Positions 32,957 through 42,299 are shown, counted from the first letter of the stretch. The stretch: DNA of 64,000 nucleotides from Treponema berlinense (GCF_900167025.1 NZ_FUXC01000004.1:62001-126000), one strand, 5' to 3'. Notes: generated by a model from the sequence alone, not told the origin. Numbers and translations are program-made.

Positions 32957-34745
32957 TTATTCGATAAAGATTACAGCAACATTAAGTTGATCACCTTTAG
33001 TAATTTCTATTTCATCATCAGAAATATCTTCGATAATAACTTCATCGTTTTCGCTCGCAGCATAGTTTGTACCAGCAACTTTTATATTACGTTTAGTTGC
33101 TGTTTTATATCCACATGTTATTATTGTAATTTTTTTGTTTTTTACACCGGTTAATTTCAAAGACGTAGAACTTTCCATTTTCAGCAAAGGATTATATTTT
33201 TCACCGTTATAAACATAATCTGTCTTAGTAACATTACCAATAACGACCGCAGTAATCGCATCATTGTCAGAAGATACTGTTGCTGTCTTCGTTCCACTAA
33301 ATGTGATTGTTGTCAAAGCTCCATATTTTGGACAACCTTCCTGTTTTCCACAGTTATTTGCTGCGTCCGCTGTTGCATAATGAGTTCCGCAGTTTGTGCA
33401 TTTTGGCAATTCTGTCCAGTTTGCTGTAAATGTAACATCGCCCGTAATCGCAGAATCTGTTGTCAGTCCTTCAACACTGCTTGTCCAGGAAAGTCTGTAG
33501 TTTTCTTTTGTCCAAGCTGGAACATTTGCTTTTTCGCCATTGTAAACGGTCTGTGTATCTTCAGCATTTGTGCCTTCAGAATCTACAAATTTTACCGTAT
33601 ATTTTGCATCTTCTGTCCATTTTGCCGTAAATGTCACATCGCCTGTAATTGCAGAATCTGTTGTCAAACTTGCAACACTTGAAGTCCAGCCTGCAAATGT
33701 AAAGTGCTCTCTTGTCCATTCAGGAACACTTCCAACAACTTCTCCCGAAATTACATCAACTGTTACGTCGGCATTTGTTCCGCTTTCGTCTTTAAATGTT
33801 ACTGTATAAGTTGTTTCCCATTTTGCTGTAAAGGTTACTGTTTTTTCAGTTTCGCCTTCTGAAAGAGAGATTAAATCGTCAAAATCGGCTTCCTTTCCAT
33901 TTTCATCAATCCAGGTAAGTGCAAAATTTTCTTTTTCCCAACTTGGAGGAATAACAGTACTTCCAGACTTGATTACCATTGTAACGCTTTCGTTTCCGTT
34001 TTCGCCGCTATCCTTAAAAATTACAGTAACGTGCGAAGTGCAAGAATCAACTTCTGACTGTGAATAATAAACAGAGCCGCAAGTTGCGCACTTGTAATGT
34101 TCACAGTTTTTAGCCTGTTCTGTAAAGTTGTAAATTTTTCCGCATTTTCCGCAGCTAATAGAACCGTCAGCGTTTACCACAGCAGAAACACTTCCTGTTT
34201 CGGCTGTTGAGCCGCTCTCAGTGTTTCCGCCTGTAGAACCGCCTTCTGTGCCTGAGCCGCTTCCTGTGTTACCACCTGTAGTGCCGCCTTCTGTGCTTCC
34301 AGTGCCTGAGCCGCTTCCAGAACCTGAACCTTCTGTGCCTGATTCTTGTTTTGCCGCGATTTTTACTGTGTATACTTCTGAAGACTTTCTGTTTTCTGTG
34401 CCTTTTAAAGTTACGGTAACTTTAATTTTTACTTCTTTTTCTTCTGCGGCACAATTTGGAACAAGCTTTGAAGTTTTTGCATCTGAATTTTCAAAAGAAG
34501 CATAACCGCTTTCCTCTGCAAATTCCCAACTGTATTTAATTCCGGCTCCTTCGAGATTATTGCCATCTACATCTGCTGTAAGTTCAACTGGCCCTGAAAC
34601 AGCGCTTTCCGGGATTCCAGAAATTGTGACATTTGTAATTTCCGGATAATCGTCGCCCCCCCCCAGAATCCGAATTACAGCCTGCAAAAATCAATGCCGC
34701 AGTGGCCATTGCAAAAATTGCAGTCTTAAAAAAACTTTTTTTCAT
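32957..34745 (-). CDS. Large exported lipoprotein with InlB-type repeats and zinc-ribbon-like motifs; poly-G frameshift, likely phase-variable
   Basis: GGAGGA precedes an ATG at 34745 that encodes a lipoprotein signal peptide: MKKSFFKTAIFAMATAALIF then AGCNSDS. It enters nine G (34664-34656) and then is out of frame with the long frame that runs to 32957, reaching a TGA within about 25 codons. Eight G would join them as SDSGGGDDYPE. The downstream part (about 565 residues) has an Ig/PKD-like domain, a Gly/Ser/Thr/Glu linker, a CxxC..CxxC segment (CGKCG, CATCG), three InlB/Flg_new-type repeats (FAGWTSSVASLTTD, LSWTSSVEGLTTD), another CTNCG segment, and a C-terminal beta domain. It is probably surface exposed, with an unknown ligand. 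As sequenced it is off unless frameshifting occurs; an assembly error in the homopolymer is the alternative. Confidence 0.8.
34656..34664 (-). repeat. Poly-G tract of nine, likely phase-variation switch
   Basis: Nine C on the plus strand (nine G in the coding direction) just after the lipobox of the lipoprotein above. Slippage by one base (or loss of four) restores the frame. Confidence 0.85.
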
Positions 34746-34943
34746 TTTTAAATTCCTCCTGATTTTGCAGATATTTTTTTGTTATAAAAATATCTGTTAT
34801 TATATAATCGTATAAAAGGAAAATATAAAACAAACGGTTGTTTGGACTTTTCAGATATTTCTAAAGTTTTTAAAATTTTGTTGTAAATTTTTGAATTGTT
34901 TTTTGCGAAAAACTCTAAAATGTCAATTTTTATTAGAAACCTT

Positions 34944-35133
34944 GGACAAGGGATTTTTGCGTGCACGCACGCTACGACTTTTGCTTGCGCAAAACTCGTT
35001 TTTTTACTGTTCGCTAAAGCGAACGCCCTTGTCCTCCCGGACAAGGGATTTTTGCGTGCACGCACGCTGCGACTTTTGCTTGCGCAAAACTCGTTTTTTT
35101 ACTGTTCGCTAAAGCGAACGCCCTTGTCCTCCC
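34944..35133 (-). repeat. Two tandem 95-bp units with inverted ends
   Basis: Units 34944-35038 and 35039-35133 differ by one base (A at 34973, G at 35068). Each begins GGACAAGGG and ends CCCTTGTCC plus TCCC, so the ends are inverted repeats. Inside are GCGTGCACGC, TTTTGC-TT-GCGCAAAA and GTTCGC-TAAA-GCGAAC. A third GGACAAGGG at 35134 is the end of repeat copy 7, so the units abut a copy of the branched repeat and share its CCCTTGTCC end. They lie upstream of the phase-variable lipoprotein. Confidence 0.88.
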
Positions 35134-35258
35134 GGACAAGGGATTGGAAGGGCGGCGGAGCCGTTTGCGGTTGCCTGCAACCGCAAATGCAGCGCGGCTA
35201 GCGCGGAACCCTGGAAAGCCCGGTTTTTTCGTTTTGCAAAAACGAAAAAATGGCCCCG
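35134..35258 (-). repeat. Branched-hairpin repeat, copy 7 (GGGGCCA end type)
   Basis: On the minus strand: GGGGCCA end; first hairpin TTTTTTCGTTTT-TGC-AAAACGAAAAAA; inner stems GGG/CCC and AGGG/CCCT; terminal hairpins TTTGCGGTTGC-CT-GCAACCGCAAA and CGGC-TCC-GCCG; end CCCTTGTCC. It is joined to the tandem units at 34944-35133. Confidence 0.82.
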
Positions 35259-35336
35259 AATTACTAAAAAAATCTTTATTTTTGTGCAGTTGAATATTTA
35301 TATACATTTTTTTTGCTGATAGAATATTTTTGTCGC

Positions 35337-35364
35337 AAAAACATATTTTTTAAGATATGTTTTT
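35337..35364 (+). promoter_or_regulatory. Perfect 10-bp inverted repeat in the leader of the nhaC operon
   Basis: AAAAACATAT (35337-35346) and ATATGTTTTT (35355-35364) surround an 8-nt loop. An extended -10 (TGATAGAAT, hexamer 35320-35325) puts the transcript start near 35332, so the hairpin would form at the very 5' end. It could protect the mRNA or act as a weak attenuator. No known riboswitch pattern is seen. Confidence 0.5.
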
Positions 35365-35400
35365 TACTGGAGATTGTTTACGCTTTTTTTTGGAGGATTT

Positions 35401-35562
35401 ATGAATAACGAGAAAGCTATCAAGGCTTTGGAACAGGTTAAAACCTATGTTTCTGCAAATTCGCTCGATGAACTCGATTACGCTATCGAAGTTCTAAAAA
35501 AACTGGAAAAAGAAGGCGTTAAAGATCCGCTCAACACTGATTTTTCTGCTATAAAAAAGTAA
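35401..35562 (+). CDS. 53-residue protein upstream of nhaC
   Basis: The start at 35401 is fixed by GGAGGA 4-9 bp upstream; an in-frame extension to 35374 lacks a ribosome site. The product (MNNEKAIKALEQVKTYVSAN, then DELDYAIEVLKKLEKEG and a KK end) is a soluble, amphipathic two-helix protein with no cysteine. The nhaC start follows 20 bp after the stop. It may be a small partner of the antiporter, but that is only inference from position. Confidence 0.75.
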   Translation: MNNEKAIKALEQVKTYVSANSLDELDYAIEVLKKLEKEGVKDPLNTDFSAIKK

Positions 35563-35582
35563 TTTAGGAGATTTTGCTTAAA

Positions 35583-37178
35583 ATGAATATGATTGGAACT
35601 TTTTGGTCGCTTGTACCGCCGGTTGTTGCTATTGCGCTGGCATTGATTACTAAAGAAGTTTATTCTTCGCTTTTTATTGGTATTGTAATCGGCGCGGTTT
35701 TTTATTCTGTGAGCGTTGGCTCGGGTTTTGCGGGATTTATTTCGCATCTTTTGAATAACACTGTCGGTGAAGGAGATGATTCTGTCACTTACGGTTTGAT
35801 TTCGTGTATTTCTGACAGCTACAATGTCGGAATTATCACTTTTCTTGTAATTCTCGGAACTATGGTTGCCCTTATGAACAAGGCAGGCGGTTCTGCAGCT
35901 TTTGGCAACTGGGCAAAAAAACACATTAAAACAAAACTTGGCGCTCAGGTTGCTACTATCTGTCTCGGAATTTTGATTTTTATCGATGACTATTTTAACT
36001 GTCTGACGGTTGGTTCTGTTATGAAGCCTGTAACTGACAAGTACGGTGTAAGCAAAGAAAAACTTTCTTACCTTATCGACTCTACTGCGGCTCCTATTTG
36101 TATTATTGCGCCGATTTCTTCATGGGCGGCTGCGGTTTCTGGCTTTGTAACTGAAGGCGAAAACGGTCTTGCTCTTTTCTGCAAGGCGATTCCTTTTAAC
36201 TTTTATGCTCTTTTTACAATCGTAATGCTTTTTGCCCTCGTTTTTATGCGTTTTGAATACGGCGAAATGTCTAAGTATGAAAAAGCAAAAGAATTTATGA
36301 AAAAAGACGATGAAGAAATTCCTGTCTCTGAGGAATCTTCAGATGCCGGCAAAAAAAAGAAGGGAACTGTTGCTGATTTGGTTGTGCCAATCGCTATTCT
36401 TATTGTTTTCTGCGTTATCGGCATGATTTATTCCGGCGGATTCTTTAGCGAAGGAGACACTCACCTTAACTTTGTCGACGCTTTTGCAAATTCTGACGCC
36501 TCTGTAGGACTTGTAATCGGTTCTTTGTTTGGACTTATCATTTCTATCGTCTGGTATCTTGGACGCAAAGTTATTTCGTTTAAGGCGGCAATGCTGTGTT
36601 TGACGGACGGTTTTAAGGCTATGGTTCCTGCCATTTTGATTCTCTGTCTTGCATGGACTCTTAAATCTATGACTGACAGTCTTGGCGCAAAAGACTTTGT
36701 CGCAGGTCTTGTTTCTGGAAGCGCTGACAAGCTTCAAATGCTTCTTCCGGCAATTATCTTTGCAATCGCATGTTTCCTTGCCTTTGCAACTGGCACTTCC
36801 TGGGGAACTTTTGGTATTTTGATTCCTATTTGTATTGCGGCTTTCCCGGAAGGTTCTTTGAGAATAATTTCTATTTCTGCCTGCATGGCCGGTGCTGTAT
36901 GTGGCGACCACATCTCTCCAATTTCTGACACGACGATTATGGCAAGCGCCGGCGCTCAGTGCGACCACGTAAACCACGTTGCAACCCAGATTCCTTACGC
37001 CATGACTGTTGCGGTTGTTTCGTTCTTTACTTTTATCGTGGCAGGTTTTACTTCAAAACTTAACATTGCCCTCTGCTCTGCAATTTCGCTCTGCTTTGGT
37101 ATTGTACTTTTGTTTGCAACTTTGATTTTTATTAAAAAACGGACAGAAAAAGCCATGACTGTTCACAAGCAGGCTTAA
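35583..37178 (+). CDS. nhaC: Na+/H+ antiporter, NhaC family
   Basis: The 531-residue inner-membrane protein has about 12 TM helices and matches NhaC: FLVILGTMVALMNKAGGSAAFGNWA, ILIFIDDYFNCLTVGSVMKPV, STAAPICIIAPISSWAA, FATGTSWGTFGILIPI, GAVCGDHISPISDTTIMASAGA. A charged cytoplasmic loop (KKDDEEIPVSEESSDAGKKKK) splits the halves. Members exchange Na+ for H+, or Na+/lactate for malate. ATG at 35583 lies 12 bp from TAGGAG; a TTG at 35574 is possible but too close to it. It is coupled with the 53-residue protein. Confidence 0.9.
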   Translation: MNMIGTFWSLVPPVVAIALALITKEVYSSLFIGIVIGAVFYSVSVGSGFAGFISHLLNNTVGEGDDSVTYGLISCISDSYNVGIITFLVILGTMVALMNKAGGSAAFGNWAKKHIKTKLGAQVATICLGILIFIDDYFNCLTVGSVMKPVTDKYGVSKEKLSYLIDSTAAPICIIAPISSWAAAVSGFVTEGENGLALFCKAIPFNFYALFTIVMLFALVFMRFEYGEMSKYEKAKEFMKKDDEEIPVSEESSDAGKKKKGTVADLVVPIAILIVFCVIGMIYSGGFFSEGDTHLNFVDAFANSDASVGLVIGSLFGLIISIVWYLGRKVISFKAAMLCLTDGFKAMVPAILILCLAWTLKSMTDSLGAKDFVAGLVSGSADKLQMLLPAIIFAIACFLAFATGTSWGTFGILIPICIAAFPEGSLRIISISACMAGAVCGDHISPISDTTIMASAGAQCDHVNHVATQIPYAMTVAVVSFFTFIVAGFTSKLNIALCSAISLCFGIVLLFATLIFIKKRTEKAMTVHKQA

Positions 37179-37188
37179 AACTGTAAAT

Positions 37189-37267
37189 TGCTTCGCTTTT
37201 ACCCGCAATGGCGATTAGACCTTGGTTTGTACAGCGTCATTGCGGGAAACTGCGGAGCATTTTTTTT
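37189..37267 (+). terminator. Long two-stage terminator after nhaC
   Basis: The outer stem TGCTTCGC/GCGGAGCA and inner stem CCCGCAATG/CATTGCGGG form one long hairpin followed by eight T. It separates nhaC from the convergent helicase gene. Confidence 0.88.
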
Positions 37268-37274
37268 CACTTGT

Positions 37275-39620
37275 TTAGTCTTTTATAATTTCCAGATTTT
37301 TGTATTGATATTTTGGCAAGAATCTTTTTATTCCGCCGTTTTCAAAATTGACAGTGACTGCGTACTCGCCTTCGGTTGTCGTAAATGCCGAAGTTATAAT
37401 TCCATAACCATAATCGTCGGTATAGATTTTTGTTCCGCGGTGATATTTTAATTTTATCGGGTCGGTTTCTGTGTCAGGATGGCTTAAGCCCAAATTTCCA
37501 AAATCGCCGTTGTGCGAAAAAGAAGCATTTTGTGATGAAGTTTTTTTAAATCCGAACGGAAGATGTCCCAGAATTTTTATATTGTCAGGGTTTATTTCCT
37601 GCAAAAACGGACTTGGCGCCATGTATTCGGTACGGCCGTACATAACTCGTCTGGAACAGGCTGTCATATAAAGCTCGTCCTTTGCACGGGTAATGCCAAC
37701 ATAGCAAAGTCTGCGCTCTTCTTCAAGTTCATTTCCGTATTTGTCCTGCCGCGGAAAAATTCCATATTCCATTCCGGTAATTACAACGCGGCTAAATTCC
37801 AGCCCCTTTGTGTTGTGAAGCGTGATTAAGGTTACGCTGTCTGCCCCGTCCTCGCCGTCTGATTCTTCTATTGTCCTGTCCAATTCAATATGGTCCAGAA
37901 ATTCCAAAAGCCCTTCTTGCGTCGAATCATAAAAAACCGCCGAATTTGAAAGTTCCTGAATATTCGCATCGCGCTGAGTTCCGGCAATTTCGTCTTTTTC
38001 TGAATAATACGTCTTTAAGCCTGATTTTTCGGCAATAAAATCTATTAAAACCGAAAGTTTTTCGACTGGAGTTACAATTTCTGCATTTTCTGCCAAAATC
38101 CGCTCGTTTTCGTCTTTTTGCTTAATATTTTCTTTTATTTTTTCGTAAAAAGCGTCCATTGCCTCGACAAAAGAAGCGATTCCTTCCCTTGCCTTTTTTG
38201 AAAAAGATGCTCCGTTTTTGCGGCAAATTTCTACATAGTTTACACTCTGAATCTGCTCCTGAGAAGTCTCTTTTCTCTGGCGGTCTTCTTCTTCCGCCAT
38301 GACCGAGTTATAAATCTCCTGACGGCAGGCTTCTACAAGTTTATCCTGCGACGTTGCTCCGATTCCTCGCGCAGGTTTATTTATAATTCTTCTGAATGCG
38401 ATTTCGTCCTTTGGATTTGCAAGCAGCGCAAGATAAGCGAGAATATCTTTTATTTCTTCGCGTTCGTAGAATTTTAGAGAGCCGACAACTCGGTATGGGA
38501 TTTTTCTCCGCAAAAATTCTGATTCAAATCCCATTGACTGGGCATTTGTGCGGTAAAGAATTGCCCAGTCGCTATATGGAATTCCTGTTTTGTGTGTCTG
38601 CTCGATTAAATCTCCGCAAAATTGACATTCCTCGTTTTGGTCGGGCAAAAAAATCAGTACAGGCTTTTTTCCTTCTCCGCGTTCGGCACGGAGTTCTTTT
38701 CCAAGACGAGCCGAATTATTTTTTATAACGTCGTTTGCAACCGTCAAAATTTCTGATTTTGAGCGGTAATTGCTTTCCAGACGGATTATCTGAGTTTTCG
38801 GAAAATGATTTTTGAATTGAAGAATATTTTTTACTTCAGCGCCACGGAAACGGTAAATCGACTGATCATCATCACCGACAACACAAACATAGGTCTGTTT
38901 TCCGGCAAGCACCTGCAAAAGCCGAAACTGCGCCACGTTTGAGTCCTGATATTCGTCAACCATTATTACCCGAAAACGATTTTGAATTTTTGTGCGGACA
39001 GCTTCGTTTTTTTCGAGAACAAGCATTGGAAGGAGAATTAAATCTCCAAAATCAACGTTGCCGGTTTCGCGCAGACGGGCTGTATAGTTTGAATAAATTT
39101 GCGCAAAATCATCTTCGCTGTCGATTTCTTCGCCAAGTTCTTCCATAAGTTCGGCAATTTCGACCGAATCGTCCGGCGTTAAAGCGTAATCTTTGCAAAG
39201 ACTGATTAAATGCGCGTAATGATTTGCCTGCTTTCTGGCAAGATTTGGATTTGCCCGGGAAAGGAGAGTTACCATGTCGTCGTCATCGTAGACCGTAAAA
39301 TTCGGGTCAACTCCAGCCTGCGCTGCAAAAAGACGGAGAAACCAGGCGCCAAAAGAGTGAAATGTCCTGATTTGCGAATAACGCGCCCGGCTGTCGAGGG
39401 CAACAGCCCTTTGCTGCATTTCGTTTGCCGCTTTTTTTGTAAAGGTGACTGCAAGAATCTGATACGGATCAACGTTTCGTTCGGAAATGAGATAAGCAAT
39501 TTTTGTGGTAATTACGCGTGTCTTTCCTGAACCAGCTCCTGCCAGAATTAAGAGAGGAGAACCTTCATGTTCAACGGCCGCCCTTTGTTCTGGATTCAAG
39601 ACGCTTAAAAACTCATCCAT
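37275..39620 (-). CDS. pcrA: UvrD/PcrA/Rep-family DNA helicase
   Basis: This SF1A 3'-5' helicase functions in repair and replication-fork clearance. The 781-residue protein has motif I AGAGSGKT (residues 27-34), Ia VTFTKKAANEM, II IMVDEYQDSN, III GDDDQSIYRFRGA, IV IRLESNYRS, V VTLITLHNTKGLEFSRVVITG and VI LCYVGITRAKDELY. The 1B/2B layout is that of PcrA/UvrD. The C-terminal 45 residues form a small domain like the RNA-polymerase-binding Tudor domain of PcrA (RGTKIYTDDYGYGIITS). AGGTGG precedes the ATG. It is last in a run with rimO. Confidence 0.93.
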   Translation of the reverse strand: MDEFLSVLNPEQRAAVEHEGSPLLILAGAGSGKTRVITTKIAYLISERNVDPYQILAVTFTKKAANEMQQRAVALDSRARYSQIRTFHSFGAWFLRLFAAQAGVDPNFTVYDDDDMVTLLSRANPNLARKQANHYAHLISLCKDYALTPDDSVEIAELMEELGEEIDSEDDFAQIYSNYTARLRETGNVDFGDLILLPMLVLEKNEAVRTKIQNRFRVIMVDEYQDSNVAQFRLLQVLAGKQTYVCVVGDDDQSIYRFRGAEVKNILQFKNHFPKTQIIRLESNYRSKSEILTVANDVIKNNSARLGKELRAERGEGKKPVLIFLPDQNEECQFCGDLIEQTHKTGIPYSDWAILYRTNAQSMGFESEFLRRKIPYRVVGSLKFYEREEIKDILAYLALLANPKDEIAFRRIINKPARGIGATSQDKLVEACRQEIYNSVMAEEEDRQRKETSQEQIQSVNYVEICRKNGASFSKKAREGIASFVEAMDAFYEKIKENIKQKDENERILAENAEIVTPVEKLSVLIDFIAEKSGLKTYYSEKDEIAGTQRDANIQELSNSAVFYDSTQEGLLEFLDHIELDRTIEESDGEDGADSVTLITLHNTKGLEFSRVVITGMEYGIFPRQDKYGNELEEERRLCYVGITRAKDELYMTACSRRVMYGRTEYMAPSPFLQEINPDNIKILGHLPFGFKKTSSQNASFSHNGDFGNLGLSHPDTETDPIKLKYHRGTKIYTDDYGYGIITSAFTTTEGEYAVTVNFENGGIKRFLPKYQYKNLEIIKD

Positions 39621-39638
39621 TTTGCCACCTTTGCAGTT

Positions 39639-41147
39639 CTAACCGTTTATTTCCTGTGCAAATTTCAACTTGTTTTTTTTGATTTTTTCGTTAAGCGGAC
39701 TGTCGCAGACAAAGTCGCCGTTTAAATCAACAGTGCCGGCGCTGTTTATATGAACGCGCACAAGTCTTCCGGAAAGAACCGCTTTTTGCTCTTCTGGATT
39801 TGAACGGTCATAATTTACAACAACCGAACCGTCAACTTCCGGCGCCTGAAACCAAGCCCTTCCAATTGCAATTCCTTCTTCAGGAGAATCTTCGTTTTGA
39901 GCGAGGACTTCTTCAATCAAAACATCGTAATCTTTGCCGCAACGCTCCTTTAAGCGCTGTGCTGTAATTTCTTCCTGAAGCGCAACCAGTTTTTCGGCAC
40001 GCGCATTTGCTTTTTTTGCAGGAACCTGATTTTTTAAACTATAGGCCGGAGTATCATCTTCCCTTGAATACGGAAAACAACCTGACCAATCTGTGGAAAT
40101 TTCTTTTAAAAAGTTAAGAGTATTTTCTGCCTGGGCATCTTTTTCGCCCGGAAAACCTGCCAAAAAAGTCGTCCGGATTGCCGCGTCTGGAAAAAAACTC
40201 CTGATTTTTTCGATTGTTTGCGCATATTTTTTGTGATTTCCGGTTCTGTGCATTTTGAGAATGATTTCGTCATCTCCGCTCTGAAAAGGAATATCAAAAT
40301 AAGGCAAAAAGCGTTCATCGGATTTTATTACAGGCAAAATATCCGGATTAAAATGATCTGGATGAATATAAAGCAGACGAAGACGGAAAGTTCCTTCGAT
40401 TTTTGAAATTTCTTTGAGCAAAGTGCAAAGTCCCGATTCGCCTTTGTCTTCGATGGCAAGCTCAGCATCGCTTCCAGGAGTTCCAAGAGGAAGATAAGTG
40501 CGGCCTGTTCCAAAAACGTTGTCAGAACAGCCTGTTCCGTAAGCTGCCAAATCCTGTCCGATCAAGTTGATTTCGTAAACGCCTTTTTCTAGGAGAGTTT
40601 TAATTTCTTCGATAATTTCTGAGGCAGGACGAGAACGCAATTCTCCGCGGATGATTGGAATTGCACAAAAAGAACAGCGGTTGTTGCAGCCTTCAGTGAT
40701 TTTTACAAAGGCAGTTCCAGCAAAAGAAAGAAGAAGGTTTCGGTTTGCGCCGCAAACTCCTTTTTGAGCGAATTTGTGAACTGGACGCTTATTCTGCATA
40801 ACTTCTTTAGCGGTAATTACGATTTTTGAAAGATCGCCGTTTCCAAAAAAACCATCGGCTTCCGGCAAATTTTCTTTTAAGTCTTCTGCGTAACGCTCGG
40901 CAAGACAACCTGCCAAAAGAATTTTTGCGTTCGGATAGTTATTTCTTGCATTTAAAACCGCATTCAGACATTCGGTTTTTGCAGATTCGATAAATCCACA
41001 CGAATTGATGATGATCAAATCCGCCTCAGAAGGCTCAAAAGTCTGTTCCCACTCTTGAGTTCCTGTCAAATGCGAAATTAAGATTTCTCCATCTACCTGA
41101 TTTTTTGCACAACCGTGCTGATCAATAAAAAATTTAATCGAGTTCAT
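39639..41147 (-). CDS. rimO: Ribosomal protein S12 methylthiotransferase RimO
   Basis: RimO is a radical-SAM enzyme that adds a methylthio group to the conserved Asp of S12. The 502-residue protein starts SIKFFIDQHGCAKNQVDGE, close to the RimO ISLGCAKNLVDSE signature. MTTase-domain cysteines are Cys13 and those in INSCGF and LAGCLAE; the radical-SAM cluster is CNNRCSFC. The C-terminal TRAM domain is present (about residues 395-465). It is longer than usual (about 440) owing to an insertion near residues 200-240 (TGCSDNVFGTGRTYLPLG). It overlaps the rodZ-like gene by 14 bp, so translation is coupled. Confidence 0.94.
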   Translation of the reverse strand: MNSIKFFIDQHGCAKNQVDGEILISHLTGTQEWEQTFEPSEADLIIINSCGFIESAKTECLNAVLNARNNYPNAKILLAGCLAERYAEDLKENLPEADGFFGNGDLSKIVITAKEVMQNKRPVHKFAQKGVCGANRNLLLSFAGTAFVKITEGCNNRCSFCAIPIIRGELRSRPASEIIEEIKTLLEKGVYEINLIGQDLAAYGTGCSDNVFGTGRTYLPLGTPGSDAELAIEDKGESGLCTLLKEISKIEGTFRLRLLYIHPDHFNPDILPVIKSDERFLPYFDIPFQSGDDEIILKMHRTGNHKKYAQTIEKIRSFFPDAAIRTTFLAGFPGEKDAQAENTLNFLKEISTDWSGCFPYSREDDTPAYSLKNQVPAKKANARAEKLVALQEEITAQRLKERCGKDYDVLIEEVLAQNEDSPEEGIAIGRAWFQAPEVDGSVVVNYDRSNPEEQKAVLSGRLVRVHINSAGTVDLNGDFVCDSPLNEKIKKNKLKFAQEING

Positions 41148-42222
41148 TTATTACCAGCTTGAATTTTCCATCTGTATCTTTTATCCAGCGAATATCCTGA
41201 ACAATAACTTCTCCGGCCTTTGTTACTCCAATGTCGTATGTCTTTGTAGCAGCAATTACCTGAAGTTTTACAGTATTTCCGTTAGAAATCCACAGGCGAA
41301 CGCCGTTGCTTGCAGTCATATTTACAGTGTCGCCGTTTGCAAGATAATCTTCGACAGCATCTTTTCTGTCCAGACGATAACGGAACAGACAGCCTGCGCG
41401 GAAGTCCGCACGGATCGTGAACGGATAAGCTCTTGTATCTTCGAGAATAACAGTGCGTTTTTGGTTTTGAGGAAGCTCTTCAACGCTTGGAATTTCGGAA
41501 GTTTTTGTTTCTCCTGCGGCAGCGTTCGAAGCGTTTTTAAGAAGAATTCTAACTTCAGCGCCACGGTCATTAGTTCCAGTAGAAACGTCTGAAACATAGA
41601 CAATAAGTTCCGGCTTTGAGTCGCCGTCAACATCGACTTCGAGCTCTTCTGAAAGTTCAATATGCTGAATTCCTGCAGGAGTTTCCAAGCTCAAATCTCC
41701 GACAGTGTTTGCAACAGTCACAACAACATCACCGCTGCGGGTTCCCAAAATCAACTGGTCTCCTTTGTAAATTCTTGTCGCAAGGGGTTTTTCTGTAAGC
41801 TCATATTTTTTTGACTGAAAATCGTTCTGCAAAGCAACGAGCAATGCATGCTCTTCGGCTTTCTTTTTCATAAACAAAACCGCAAAAGTAACTCCTGTTG
41901 CAAAAACAAGAACCGAAATTATTATGATCACAGTAATTAAAACTTTCGGCCGTCTGCGGACAATCAAACCATCTGGAATCGGAGATTCCTGCAAAGTCTT
42001 TGCATGATAAAGCTGGAGCAGCTTTTGAGAATCAAGTCCAAGGTATTCAGCATAAATTTTCAAAAAACCGACAAGATATGGTTCGCCAGGAAAAACTACG
42101 GCATTTTCTTCTTCAAGAGCCTTCAAATAAGTAGAAGTAATTGAAGTTTCTCTGGAAATCGTTTCAAGTTCCAGTCCTTTTTCTTCCCTTTTGTTTTTTA
42201 GAATTGTGCCATAACTTTCCAT
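41134..42222 (-). CDS. RodZ-like membrane protein with N-terminal HTH
   Basis: The 362-residue protein has an N-terminal HTH_25 domain (MESYGTILKNKREEKGLELE, then TSITSTYLKALEEENAVVFPGEPYLVGFLKIYA), a single TM helix at about residues 95-116, and an extracytoplasmic region with DUF4115-like sequence (FRAGCLFRYRLDRKDAVEDYLANGDTVN). This is the RodZ layout; RodZ links MreB to the wall synthesis machinery. Its presence in a spirochete suggests a role in cell shape. AGGGAA precedes the ATG. It is upstream of rimO. Confidence 0.85.
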   Translation of the reverse strand: MESYGTILKNKREEKGLELETISRETSITSTYLKALEEENAVVFPGEPYLVGFLKIYAEYLGLDSQKLLQLYHAKTLQESPIPDGLIVRRRPKVLITVIIIISVLVFATGVTFAVLFMKKKAEEHALLVALQNDFQSKKYELTEKPLATRIYKGDQLILGTRSGDVVVTVANTVGDLSLETPAGIQHIELSEELEVDVDGDSKPELIVYVSDVSTGTNDRGAEVRILLKNASNAAAGETKTSEIPSVEELPQNQKRTVILEDTRAYPFTIRADFRAGCLFRYRLDRKDAVEDYLANGDTVNMTASNGVRLWISNGNTVKLQVIAATKTYDIGVTKAGEVIVQDIRWIKDTDGKFKLVINELD

Positions 42223-42250
42223 TTTTGTTCTTCCCTGAAAAATTTACTTT

Positions 42251-42299
42251 AAAAAATCTTAAGGTTGCCTTTAAAAAAATACATTTTCAAAAGCAACCT
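42251..42299 (-). terminator. Possible terminator of the ftsH-lolA unit
   Basis: On the minus strand AGGTTGC (42299-42293) pairs with GCAACCT (42268-42262) around a 24-nt AT loop, then TTAAGATTTTTT. The loop is large, so it may be weak. Confidence 0.5.

Noticed and set aside
35134-35258. CRISPR or transposon with a gene
   Set aside because: No regular spacer/repeat pattern and no transposase frame in or near the repeats.
34748-35307. Several 70-105 residue frames in the tandem repeat region
   Set aside because: They arise from the repeated GC-rich units, are duplicated in several frames and have no ribosome sites.
36339-36977. 212-residue frame opposite nhaC
   Set aside because: Shadow frame, very basic and with no recognisable fold.
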